A DNA stretch of 64,000 nt from Eremomyces bilateralis CBS 781.70 (taxonomy: Eukaryota > Ascomycota > Dothideomycetes > Eremomycetales > Eremomycetaceae). Where the stretch lies: the NCBI RefSeq assembly GCF_010015585.1, contig NW_022985093.1:236254-300253 (forward strand). Reading direction: 5' to 3'. Shown piece by piece: positions 35,652 through 46,829 of this stretch. Position 1 is the first letter of the stretch. The number at the start of each line of letters is the position of its first letter. A program made the position numbers and the translations under genes. The notes under the pieces were generated by a model. It saw only the letters and a list, made by a program, of their open reading frames with translations. It did no database searches and was not told the DNA's origin.

Positions 35652-38069
35652 GGTGGCTCTGTACTGAGACTGGCGCCCAAGCTCTCCCGGAATCGTATTA
35701 AATTGTGTTATAAGGAGCAATTGCAACTTGCAAAAGCTCGGCGGAGGGGGATTTGAAGTGTCGTCGCATGTAAAAGCGGTGTGCTCATGTAGGAAACGTG
35801 CCAGGCCCGCAGGATGAAGCTATTCATGCAAGCACACGACGACTCGTTTTCGTTGGAGGGAGAGTAGCTTGTTTCGATTATATACGTGCTCTGAGTAGGT
35901 AGCGAGACTATCGTTCGCCGTCGTGGGGAATTCGGAGGGTATTTGTTTATTTCTCAGGGTCGACTCCGCGGGGGTCGTCTGTGACGATATTTTGGTGTAT
36001 GATGCCCCTCGCCTACAGGCTCTTCAGTGCTCAGAACGTTTGGACCATCAATTTCGATGAATCCAGGTGTCCAAAAGTGTATTATAGCCGCAGAAGCAAT
36101 CGATTCCAACCCTTTTGTCGACGAAAGGAATTGGTTCGTTCGTGATACGCAACCTGAACGATGGGAAGATCGACACTGGATGGTCGAATCCGTCGAGCCG
36201 GTCGAATACCGTGAGGAATGAGTGTATGAATCGAGACCGTTGACCAGGCAAACCCTAGCCGAGAGGGAAGAAAAAAAGCGAGTCGGGAAGTAATAGAATT
36301 AATAGAAGAAAATTCCCGGAGCAGTTGTAAAGGCTTCAAGGTCGGAGCAATGGCGGGGATGTCGTCCAGAGGGAGGGAAATAATGCGGAGCAGACCTTCC
36401 CGTCAACCATCGACCATGCGGCATGAGCCCTTGGTAAGTATGATGTTCAAGGATCAAAGGCGCTTTACTAGGAAGGGCCTCGATGGTTTTGCTAAAGAGT
36501 AACTGACGACCTTGAGGTAAATCGGAATTATGTCGATCCACGGTCCAAGTCTGGGGTCGATTAAATAGAATTAAGCTCGGCACACGCCGGTCGTACATTA
36601 GGATTGCCGTCTTGCAGGTTGTAGGTTGTTGGTTGCTGGTTGCCCCTCTGTCGATCGAGATTCGACTGTCAAATTATCACATTCGTCATGGGCACCGATC
36701 TATAGGAAAGTCGCATCCGTCCGTGACCTCGATTCCAGTCCACTGGAGGATTTCGAACGGAAACGGACCCTTCGCATGTATGGCCCAATGTCTCGTTGCT
36801 TAACAGAATCGTTTCACCAGGTCTGGTCTCGATCCAGTCGTCCCAGGAAGGATCAGCTCACGTCGCGTCTCATTATTCGTCGAGATGCAACGTGAGGCGG
36901 GCATTCCCGCCGGCTCCAAGGCAAGAGGCGAAACGACTGGGAGATCGGGAGTCCAGAGCACATCAAGCCGATGCAGCCCGAGCGAGCGTCTGACTCACGT
37001 TCTGACGTTCTAGAGGGCGGTTCTAGGGCTCCACTGGGGGGTCGAGGAGCCTCTTCATTGCCATAGCGCCAAATATCACAATAATTTATCAGGCCAGCAT
37101 GCCCTGATGTGGATAGGAACTCGGAGCATGGGTCGTTTTGATTCCTGATTCCTGAGACGGTAGTCATGGGCCGATTCGGAACAACATTCGAGCTTCTAGG
37201 ATTCCAAGGAACGTCTAGGCGGCCTGGATTCCGTTCGCGGTTGAGGTATATATCGCAGGCCGTCCCGAAACGCGGATCCATCCCGCGTCCAATCCAGATC
37301 TCCGATCAACGCCCTGGAAAGAAATCACTCACCGAAATAGTCCCAATCGAATACGACTTGGCATCGCTCCCGCTGCTGTACCCCCGATGCAACCGTTGCT
37401 CGAGCATCTGTCGACGGACGCCGATGGGGTTGGGGGAGGCCATCTGGTAGCCGTGTGCTAGAACCAATATGGTCCCTCGGGGTGGCTAGCTGGCTAGCTA
37501 GCTTGACCCGATGCGATTCTATTGTTGAGATGATGGAGAGGCGTGTGAGCAGGCGACACGGCGCGTTGATGCTAAAGGGTCGGAATCGGAAAGGAATATA
37601 GTCAGAGGTGTTCGACGGGAAATCACTTGAAGAATGAAGTAGGAGGTCCAAACCGGTGATTTGAATCAACAGACAGGTGCTGTGGCAAACTGGTACTTCA
37701 GGACAACCACAGCAGCATCCCTGACAAAGAACCTGTTATCGCGAGCTTATCGGAGTCATAACAGAAGCGGAAGTAGGGTAAGCAGGAACGTGGGTTGGAT
37801 TGCGCTTTGCTGTTCGGTCACTCGTGGATGCCTTGTTAACGTTCGGATGTATTTACGGTTCAAGAACAATTGAAATCGGAATGCTCTCAGTTAACATGGT
37901 TGTAATGGAAATGGTTATAGTGCAAGCGGTCGAGTGATATTGCGTACAGGATATAGACTACAGTACAGTTCCCTATTCTCCGCTGTGACAACCAACCTGA
38001 GATGTTCGCACTACTCCTACATTCAACATACCCACCGATACAGGTGAACAGGCAGGAGGGCAACATCAA
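35652..38069. other. Intergenic region of 2.4 kb, nothing recognised
   Basis: It holds the promoter of the PFK2/FBPase gene and the 3' end of RXT3. Frames inside are short and inconsistent. A small GCTAGCTAGCTGGCTAGC-type simple repeat lies at about 37484-37504. No RNA gene or transposon end was found. Confidence 0.5.
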
Positions 38070-41000
38070 CTATCCAGAAATCACCTCCACCAACCCCCCA
38101 TTCTCCCCCCTCCCCTCCCTCCCCCTCTCCCTCTCCACCGCCCTCCGCTGCACCCAGACATTCACCTCCTCATTCCGCCTCAACAAATCCCTTAACCGCT
38201 CCTTCCTCCCCTTCGCACTCCGCTCCCACCCCCGCGTCTCCACCCCCTCATCCACCCACTCGACGCTGAGGACCCGGAAACTGATCCCATCGTGGTTGTC
38301 TCCCCACCGCCGCGACCCAATCCCGTTCCGCGTGTGCGGCGGATACACCGTCAGCGCCGGCAGCAGCTGCAACGTGATGTGCGCGTCGCGCTCCGGCGGA
38401 GGTACCGCGGGGATCAGGGGCGGGGACGTGATGATGTCCCGGCTCCCTGTATCACCGCTGTCCCTCCGCGGTTCCGCCGGCGGGGAAGGGGGGGCGCCGG
38501 GGATCTTGGGCGGGGTCGTTCGCGGACCCGTTGGCGCCGCCGCACTGCTCCCTGGGGCTGCCGCCGCTGCCGTGTCGGCGCTCTGCACGCTCATCCCCGG
38601 CGGCAGGTCGTAGATGATCGCCAGGTCCTCGTCGTCCACGTCCACAAACTCGCCACGGATGAACCCCGAATGCATCGCCGCCGCCAGCACGTCGCTGTCG
38701 TCCGTGTACACCTCCGTGCCCCACAGATTACCGTCCCGACACACGACCTCGCGGTGTTGCGCAGACAGGTAATACCGCGGCACACGGATCGTGTAGGTGC
38801 AGTTGTATGCCTTGGCGCCGAGGGACCGGAAATCCTTCATGGGCTCCGGCACGGACGCGTAGGTCGGTCCGCGGTCCCAGGAGCTTTGGTGGGCGCGCGG
38901 CGGGCGCGCTTTGCAGACGTAGAGCCCGTCGCCGAGGTGGTTGCGGGGGTATTCCGCGACGGTGGAGAGGATAGGCTGGAGGAGCTCTTTGAAGTTGGGG
39001 CGCGGTGGAGGGGCGAGAGTGGGCGTCACAGCGGCGGCGGGGGATTTGCCATTGTGGTGATGATGACGGGTTGGTGCGATGTGGTGGTGGTGGTGTGGGA
39101 CGGGCGTGGTAGTGGGCTGTGGAGCGGTCGGGGCAGCGGCGGAGTTGAATTTGTGCATAAATTGGTTGAGGTTGGCAGGAGACCCCGTCGGTGCCGGGAC
39201 GGATACGGCATCTTCTCCCGCATGGTGATGATGGTGGTGATGAGGAGCAGCGTGATGGTGGTGATGATGCGCCGAGTGGTTCAACTTGGTTCGCTTTGCC
39301 CGCCCCGAAGGATCCGAGGGCGTGCCTCTTCCATCTCCTTTCTCACCTCCCCGTCGCGCACCGTCCTCTTTGGGTCTCTTCGGTTTCAGTCCTCGAGAAC
39401 CGGACCTCATCATATCTGCGCCGTTTCCTTCGCCCGGCATGGGACTCTGGCGGGTCGGTGTCGATATTCCTGGGGCGCCGCCGAGTCCGCCAAGGCCGGA
39501 AAACATACGACCGAATTCGCTTTTGACGTTAGGATCGCCTCCCGGCCCATTGAATCGTGCTTGCGCTCCTTGCACAGCCTGCGGGAGGGGTGATGCGCGT
39601 CCGGTGCGTCGAGTGGCTTCCGGACTGACCCCAAGTAAGGAGCGGGAACGGAGCATTTCCTCTCCAAGCGGTTGCGGATGGTCATATGGATGAGGGCGGT
39701 AGGGGTCATGACCTGCAGCCGGCTCCTCTGCTTTTCGATCGAGCATAGATCCTCCCGACACGTGGCGGTCGTCCATCGGCCGGTATCCATCTCGCTGATC
39801 TTGTGCAACATGTAGTTGCTCAACCGATCTTGCCACGACTTGATCGTATCCGGCATGTCGTCCCACCTCATCCGCCCTTGGCGGCATTCCAGGGCCTGAA
39901 ACATTCGGTGTTGGTACCGATCGTGGAGGCTGCCTGTATTCCTCCGGAGAGCGGCGACTGTCGCGGAATGGGTCTTGCGGTGGCTCCTGGCGGAGGACCG
40001 GGCGTCCATATGCATCGCGGGGCGAGGCGCCTCCCGCAGGCGGTCGCGCATCTCGGGGAGGACTATATGCCGACTGTGAGACCGGATGGACCGTGACTGG
40101 CCGATCTCGATCATTCCCCGGGCCTCCATAGTGGTCCTCTCGGGGAGCACCGTAGCGTTGATCTTGCGTGGGTCGGCCAGGGCTCGCGTGTGGGTCGTAA
40201 TGAGCTTCGCGCCATCTTGGAGGATACGCTTCGTTTTTGTATGGATCTCGATGGGGCTGTCCGTATCCAGTTGGCTGACTGTTGGGTCGTGGAGGCGAAG
40301 GGCCGTCACCGAACCGTGGTGGCAATCGCTCGTTCGGGTCGAGTGCGTGGGGAGGATGAAACGGTCGGTTATCAGGAGGTGCGCCGTGTGGTTGTGAATA
40401 TGGGTGGCCGAGCCGCGCGATCTCGGGTGATGCAGCAGTCGGTCGGTTGAACGGTTGTGAAGGCGATCCGCTGAAGGGCGCTTCAGAACCCTGCATGGTA
40501 TTAATACCCATCCTCTGCTATTAGAAGAAATAACTATGCGACTCACATGTCTATAAGCCGTATATGGATTTCTCGGGGATGAAGGCGCTTGAGCGGTATT
40601 CGGCGCCGATGGGGGAGATCGATGTTCGGTTCGTGGCCGTCCGGAGTCAGTCCCAAGAAGCGACGATATCGACATGCCACTACCAGCTCGGTTGCTCGAT
40701 GGTGGATTGCTCATGTTGCGATGATGACCAACAAAGGAAGGGGGGGGGGGCGGCGGGCGCGATGTCGCGGGGTTCGATGTGGCGGAGGGTGATGGAGTAA
40801 TTGTTGATCTCGCAGTAAATGGTGGAGGTGGCGGAGGCGGAGGATCTAGGAATTTGTTCAGCAACCGATGCGGGAATTAAAAAACGAATCTTGAGGTAGT
40901 TGATGATAATGCGACTTGCGGGCGAGGTTGCGTAATTCACGGAAGGGAAGCGTACCTTGGGCGCCCTGTGGCGGTTGGCCAAAGTAGTTGGAGGAGCTCG

Positions 41001-42048
41001 CGCTCCCTATTGATCTTCGTCGTTGCTCGTAGGAACCAGGAATGGCTGAATGCGAGGTTATTGATGATGGTGGAGGTGGTGGAGGTGGAGGAAGATGCGA
41101 GGGGTGGTGATGATGGTGATGATGGTGTTGTTGCTGGTGCTGCTGGAGGGGTTGCAGGTTGGAGGTGGACGATGATGCAGGAGCTGCCAAGGTGGAAGGT
41201 TCACGTTAGCAACGCGCACCGCCGTCAAATGAGCCGTCAAATGACCGATGAGTATAAATGGTAATTCTGTGAATCAACGAACAAAGAAAGATGAATGATG
41301 TGCATAGGATGGTTGATCTGGAGTTTCAGCAGGATACAGGCCCAGATAACTCCGAGCTCAGGGAGTGCCGCGCGGGTGAGTAAGTTGGGGAGAACCAAAG
41401 CTCAAGAATTCTCCGGCCATTTCCTTACTCATCCACCATGTGCGGGAGGATTTCGTACGTTGACAGAGATATCCAGCGCATCAGATGAACGACGCCGTAT
41501 GGAAGCTCGGATGTCTGAAACGGCACAGCTTCGGGGATCTGCAGGCGTCTGAAGCTGCAAATCCACCATGCACTTTACCGTCACGAGTATGAAACATGTC
41601 TAAGTAAAAAAATGGCCTGGATGCGACCCGCGCAAAACATGGTGCATTGAAGAATCCAAAGGCCCGAGTAGAGAATATAAACACCGGGTCCAGGGACATC
41701 AGAGGGCATTCGAAGAATCGTAGCGTACGTACCTGCAGGACTTGCCCATGACGGCAACGGTGCTCGCTCTGGGGGGACGCTATACGGTGCTTCCCGCCCG
41801 GGTGTGCCATAACTGCCTTGTCGCTGATGTTGCGGCGCGTTCGGGAAGAACGGATCTCGTTCGCGACGTTGAAATGGGTCCGACATGGGCATATGGATCT
41901 GTGGTTGTGCGGTCGCGTGCGAGTGAGGAGGAAGGTAGGCAGTCGAGCTGGGCGTCGGGTGGGTGGACGGCGGATGGTGATTCGGGTTGTGAATCAGAGC
42001 GCGTTCGGATGGGCGCGACGCTCCGTGTTGCTGCGATCGGTGGTCCAT
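38070..42048 (-). CDS. RXT3: Rxt3-family subunit of the Rpd3L histone deacetylase complex
   Basis: Four exons (42048-41733, 41183-40956, 40845-40547, 40490-38070) give 1087 residues; introns are 549, 110 and 56 bases and all phases fit. Most of the protein is disordered and rich in Pro, His and Gln, with runs of seven to eight His and eight Pro. The Rxt3 domain lies near residues 730-960: FKELLQPILSTVAEYPRNHL, AYNCTYTIRVPRYYLSAQHR, GNLWGTEVYTDDSDVLAAAM, and FVDVDDEDLAIIYDLPPG. A C-terminal part (NHDGISFRVLSVEWVDEGVE) also belongs to the conserved region. Rpd3L deacetylates histones at promoters and represses transcription. The protein is about three times longer than yeast Rxt3. The 549-base intron is unusually long here and may hide another exon. 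Confidence 0.88.
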
Positions 42049-43095
42049 GATGGCCGGATCCTACCCATACACGGTAAATGCGTGGAGTTGAACTTCGTGG
42101 CCGTGGCTACGGGTCGTTCATGGTGGAAGTTGCAGCCGTTGTAGCGGGCAGATGAGAGCCGATCAGACGGTGCGCATCATGATGGCTAGCTTCAAAAGAA
42201 GAGTCGAGTCGCCAAAGAATAAAAACAACCTCATAAGGATATGGGGAAGGGTATAAGCCGTGTTGTCGGTAGTATCATATGGATGAAAGGGAGCGAAGAT
42301 ATTGACGATGCAGATGCAGATGCGAGAGGAAACACACTTTCAAGTTCCAACTTTCATCCACACTCGTTGCCTTACGCATGACACAAGCAATAGCCAAAAG
42401 CGATGCAGAGGGAGCACAAGCAAGAAAATCGCTCTTTCGCCTGAATTGCCCCAATCGTTCAGTCGAGCAGGGAGTCGATGGACCAGGAGGACCGACGAAC
42501 AAAACAAAACGGTGAACGAGGGCAAGGGCCCCTGAATGGCCCCGAATGGAGCCCGGATAGCCCCCTCAAGCCACGCGCCACTTCAAAATGGCGCCAAATG
42601 AAGCCACGGATCTTCTTGTTTTTTTCGAGTCGCCTTGGAGGCCCGGCTGGAAATGCGGAACATCATTCCCTCTCCTTGGCAAATGGTAGCGGGAATTCCT
42701 TGAATCGAGAATTCCCGTGGCCTTGGAAGCGGGGGAGAAGAGACCAGACCACGGACTAGTGAGGATCATCAGGGTAATTCAGGGACTAAGAGTTAAGACG
42801 CCCTGATACAGGATAGAGTCGTGGAATTATTACCACCAATGGGCAGATTAGACCCCGAGGCTGATCGTCATTGCATCGCCATCCACCCACCAGCAACGTT
42901 CTTCCACATGCATGCTCATCAAGTCATCATCCGTCACAACACGCGACAAGATAAGATAGAGATATATCGCCTGGACAGATAAGGGCTCCACGAGTCTACA
43001 TTACTCTGCTTGAACACCTGGGTTGGCACTACAACTGCCGACGACGCAAACGGGATCGTTGAGATCATGCCAGTGCAATCGCGCAGCTGTCAACG
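42049..43095. promoter_or_regulatory. Divergent intergenic region, about 1 kb
   Basis: It separates the starts of RXT3 (minus) and BTN1 (plus) and must hold both promoters. I see no other feature. Confidence 0.45.
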
Positions 43096-44645
43096 ATGGC
43101 ACTGCCTGTCCCTGGCTCTCCTGCTGCATCATGGGCAGTATATCGTCAGAAGCTGATAACCGCCTTGGAAGGGCAAAACCCTAGGGTCCTGATCGCCTTC
43201 TGGCTATTCGGTTAGTGTTGCTCCCTTTATTGTTCCCTTCCAGATGCTATTGTTCCCTCTATTCCATGAACCGCGACACCACACTCAACGGTGCGATATC
43301 ACGAAATCCTCGTCGATATCAATCTGGACCTGCCTGATTGACTTGCGTACGGCTCCTAGGCCTCATCAACAATGTCCTCTACGTCATTATCCTCACCTCC
43401 GCCCTCGACCTTATCGGCCCCCTCCCGAAAGCTCTCATCCTCCTCCCCGACATCCTCCCAGGCTTCCTCTGCAAGCTGATCGCACCCTACTTCATCCACC
43501 ACTTCCCATACTCCCTACGGGTCCTGATCTGTGTCTCCCTCTCATCCACCGGGATGCTCCTCATCGCCGTCTCGCCACCCTCTCACAACCCCGTGTCCAT
43601 CGCCGTGAAGCTGCTGGGAATCATGATGGCGAGCCTCAGTAGTGGAGGAGGGGAGCTGACATTCCTTGCACTTACACACTTCTACGGGAAGGGGAGTTTG
43701 GCTATGTGGTCGTCCGGGACAGGAGGCGCGGGGATCGTCGGCGCGGGAGCATATGCGCTGGCCACCGTGACAATCGGGATGTCGTCGAGGACCGCGCTGC
43801 TAGTGTTTGCAACGCTTCCAGCGGTCATGTTCGTGAGCTTCTTCCTCATATTACCGCGAGATGCCTTGGAGACATCAAGCGACCTCCGACAACGCTTGGA
43901 TTCCGGGCAGGACGAGAGCACCGAGGAGCAGGAGGCCTTTCTCCCATCACACTCTCCCTCTCACGACGACGACGACGAGCACGGTATATCCCAAATCGAC
44001 ATTTCCACTGCTCTCACGGCATCGGCGTCGTCCATCACCCCACTGACATCCAAACCTCTTCACTGGACTGCCACCCTCCACTCCCACCTCCAACGGGCTC
44101 GCTCCCTCTTCCTTCCCTACATGCTCCCCCTCCTCCTTGTCTACATCTCCGAATACACCATCAACACCGCCCTCTTCCCCGTCCTCCTCTTCCCTCCCCA
44201 TAGCCCCCGTACCCCCTTTACCCACCTCCGCTCCCACTACCCCACCTACTCCACCCTCTACCAAACCGGTGTCTTCCTCTCCCGCTCCTCCCTCCCCTTC
44301 CTGCGCATCCGCTCCCTCTACGCCCCGACCGCCCTCCAGTCCCTCAACTTTCTCGTCCTCCTCCTCCACGCCCTGTACGACTTCCTCCCCAGCTTCTGGT
44401 ACGTCGCGCCCATCGTGTTCTGGGAGGGGTTATTGGGGGGACTGGTGTACGTGAGCACGTTCGCGCGCATCGCGGAGGAAGTGCCGAGGGGGGAAAGGGA
44501 GTTCAGCTTGGCGGCGACGAGCGTGAGTGATAGTGGAGGGATTTTGGTGAGCGCGCTAGTGAGTATGGTGTTGGAGGTCGCAGTGTGTGAGTGGCAGGTG
44601 AGCCAGGGGAGGCGGTGGTGTCGGATGGTGAAGCCTGCTGGGTGA
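43096..44645 (+). CDS. BTN1: Battenin-family vacuolar membrane protein Btn1 (CLN3 homologue)
   Basis: Two exons (43096-43210, 43360-44645) with a 149-base intron give 466 residues. Exon 1 ends RVLIAFWLFG and exon 2 begins LINNVLYVIILTSALDLIGP, the classic battenin start of the first membrane helix. About eleven hydrophobic segments are visible, including VKLLGIMMASLSSGGGELTF, TYSTLYQTGVFLSRSSLPFL and WYVAPIVFWEGLLGGLVYV. An acidic loop rich in Ser and Asp sits in the middle, as in other fungi. Btn1 acts in the vacuole or late endosome and influences pH and basic amino-acid transport; the human homologue is mutated in Batten disease. The length agrees with the family. Confidence 0.94.
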
Positions 44646-45773
44646 AGATTCGGAACGGAAGTTATGAAATATGAAATATGAACCTTGATTCCGCCCTATC
44701 TATATTTGGATGTTCTAGATCCCTTTGACAATCGACTATTCAATAGACACAATCTGGACAGCCAATCGTCCTTGGCCACATCCTTCTCTGGACTCTAGTA
44801 CCGGTGATTGCTTGTGCCGAGAACCGTTGTTCGTTCCCTTACTCGACCTTCACTTTCTGCTCGACGCGTGGCTAGTACGCCACTTGCATGCTTTGTGTTC
44901 GACCTAACCTTTTATGGCGCATAGGAATCGAGTTTCGAGTTTCGAGTTTCCGCGTGTTTCGACGGACTATGGCATGAGTACTAATAATGAAACCTCGGGA
45001 ATGGTGCTAAGCCTGCGGTTGGCCTGGGTACCATCATGCTAACATCGTATAGGTTCGTGCTTTTCCTTGTTATTTCCTTGCGAATATCCCCTTAGCCCTT
45101 GAGGCTCGAAGGCTTGATGGCCATCCCGCAGTGCTTAACCGTTCTTGGCTTCCCCTAATTATCAACAACCCCAAACCTGCCCTCTTCCAGCGCCATCCAA
45201 CACCACCATCGAATCACACCGGATTTTGGGCTAGAAGTGGGCGAAATTCGTCAGATTGGAGTAGAAGGTATTCCATAAAAGATTTCACACGAAAATACTT
45301 GTTGGGCGGTTCGCTGTACCTCACCCAAAAGATCGGATCTAGGATGAGACCCCTGTTTACATCCCGGTCATTTGAGGCTTGAGCATTCAGTATTCAGCTG
45401 TCGCCATCAAGGGATACATGTGGGTTGTGAGCGAATATACCCTCACCTACTCACCTTTGGGCTTTGCAGGCGTCAATTCAATTTTATTGTTCTCATTGTC
45501 GGTAGTTGACCGTTAGGCGTCAGAACTAAGCACTCCTGCGATCCATCAAGCATCTGGGGAATATGACCCTGTGCGAACTGTGCGGTCGCCGGTAAGTCGA
45601 TTTGCAAAGCCTTATATCTAGCCAAGGGATCTCAAATCTTGAACAGGATATTAGATACGCCTCCTGAAGACCAAGCCGTAGTTGTGTTCATAGAATTCTC
45701 GTTGATCTAATCCATCAATTCCTGCTTGCCATTCCTGCTTGTGCTGCCCTCGTAGTAAACTCCCCCAAACAAA
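44646..45773. other. Intergenic region, nothing recognised
   Basis: This 1.1 kb stretch holds the 3' end of BTN1 and the promoter of the cutinase-family gene. A short GTTTCGA(G) direct repeat occurs at about 44928-44950. No other feature is supported. Confidence 0.5.
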
Positions 45774-46797
45774 ATGCATTCCCTCCCAAACTTCTCCCTC
45801 CATCTCCTCTCCCTCACTTCCCTCCTTCTCCTTCCGACTTCCTTCGCCGCGGACCAATGCCCCCCAGCAACCATCATCCTCACCCGCGGCTCTGGAGAAC
45901 GACCCACCATCAGCCTCCTCAGTCCCCTCGCCGACTGAATCATCGGCGACAACCCGGGCACCACGTTGCAGCACGTCGTCTACCCGGCGACGGCCGAGAA
46001 CTACGCGGCGAGCACGCGAAACGGCTCGGTGGAAGTGCAGAAGATGCTGCGAGACAACTTCGAGACGTGTCCCTCGACGAAGATCGTGCTACTGGCGTAT
46101 AGCGAAGGGGCGAACGCCCTCGGGGATGCGCTGTGCGGCGGTGGGGTGTTGGACGTGGAAACGGTTGAGCCAGTGGACAGGAAATTCACCGACAAAGGTA
46201 TGTGATGATCCGTGTGGGGTTGAGGAAGGGACAGGGGCTTGGATTGACGCTCGCAGTGGTTGCAATCATCCTTTGGGGTGATACACGCTTCAACACGAGC
46301 GAGACGTTTGCTGCGGGCACGGCCCACCAGAATGGGGTTAGTTTCGATCTCTCGTGAATACCCGCCTCCTCGAGATGGGTTGGTTCTCCGAGTTCTGTGC
46401 TGAGACTATTTAGCTTTTCCCTCGCCCCGCGAATGAATCATGCGAATACTACGCACCGCGCCTTCAGTCGTACTGTGACGACAATGACATGTACTGCGCA
46501 AGCGGCGATAGCGAGGAGGTTCATATATCGTATGCCGATAGGTATAACACGAAATCGCTGGAATTTTGTGAACTCGAAATTGCAGAGGGTAAGGTTGATC
46601 GATGAGAATCCGCCGGGACAGGGCTGATGATTTTCCAGGCAAATGGAACCGTCAGCTCTACTCTAAATTCAGGAGGAGTGCCACCGGCGGCTAGTAAGAC
46701 CGCTCCTACGTCTACGGGCGCGGCGGTGGCGAACGTGGTTCCGCAGTCGGCTGTGGTGGTCGGAACCGTGATGGGTCTCTTCTGTTTGCTCTTTTAG
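45774..46797 (+). pseudogene. Cutinase / acetylxylan esterase family (CE5) gene with GPI signal, interrupted by one TGA
   Basis: Four exons (45774-46197, 46257-46336, 46414-46593, 46639-46797) keep one frame across introns of 59, 77 and 45 bases. The frame holds a single in-frame TGA at 45936-45938, codon 55, at PLAD-stop-IIGDNPG, where relatives often carry Trp. A signal peptide precedes CPPATIILTRGSGERP. The nucleophile region reads LLAYSEGANALGDALC, a variant of the usual GYSQG elbow. VAIILWGDTRF and the Cys-rich YCDDNDMYCASG segment follow. The end VVPQSAVVVGTVMGLFCLLF is a GPI-attachment tail. The sequence downstream of the stop is otherwise intact, so the stop is recent, polymorphic or a sequencing error. 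A 50-base splice removing it breaks the frame. Fungi do not decode TGA as selenocysteine. Confidence 0.8.
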
Positions 46798-46829
46798 CTT
46801 TGAGTCCCATGGGGTTTCGCGAATCTGAT

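Noticed and set aside
37484-37504. GCTAGCTAGC simple repeat as an attachment or regulatory site
   Set aside because: It is a short simple-sequence patch with no supporting context.
38292-39593. 433-codon open frame antisense to RXT3
   Set aside because: It is a by-product of the GC-rich third positions of the RXT3 exon on the opposite strand; the RXT3 domain is unmistakable.
45909-45970. Splicing out the TGA in the cutinase-family gene
   Set aside because: The only candidate (a GTCCCC donor to a TTGCAG acceptor, 50 bases) shifts the frame and has a poor donor, so a real nonsense codon or a sequencing error is more likely.
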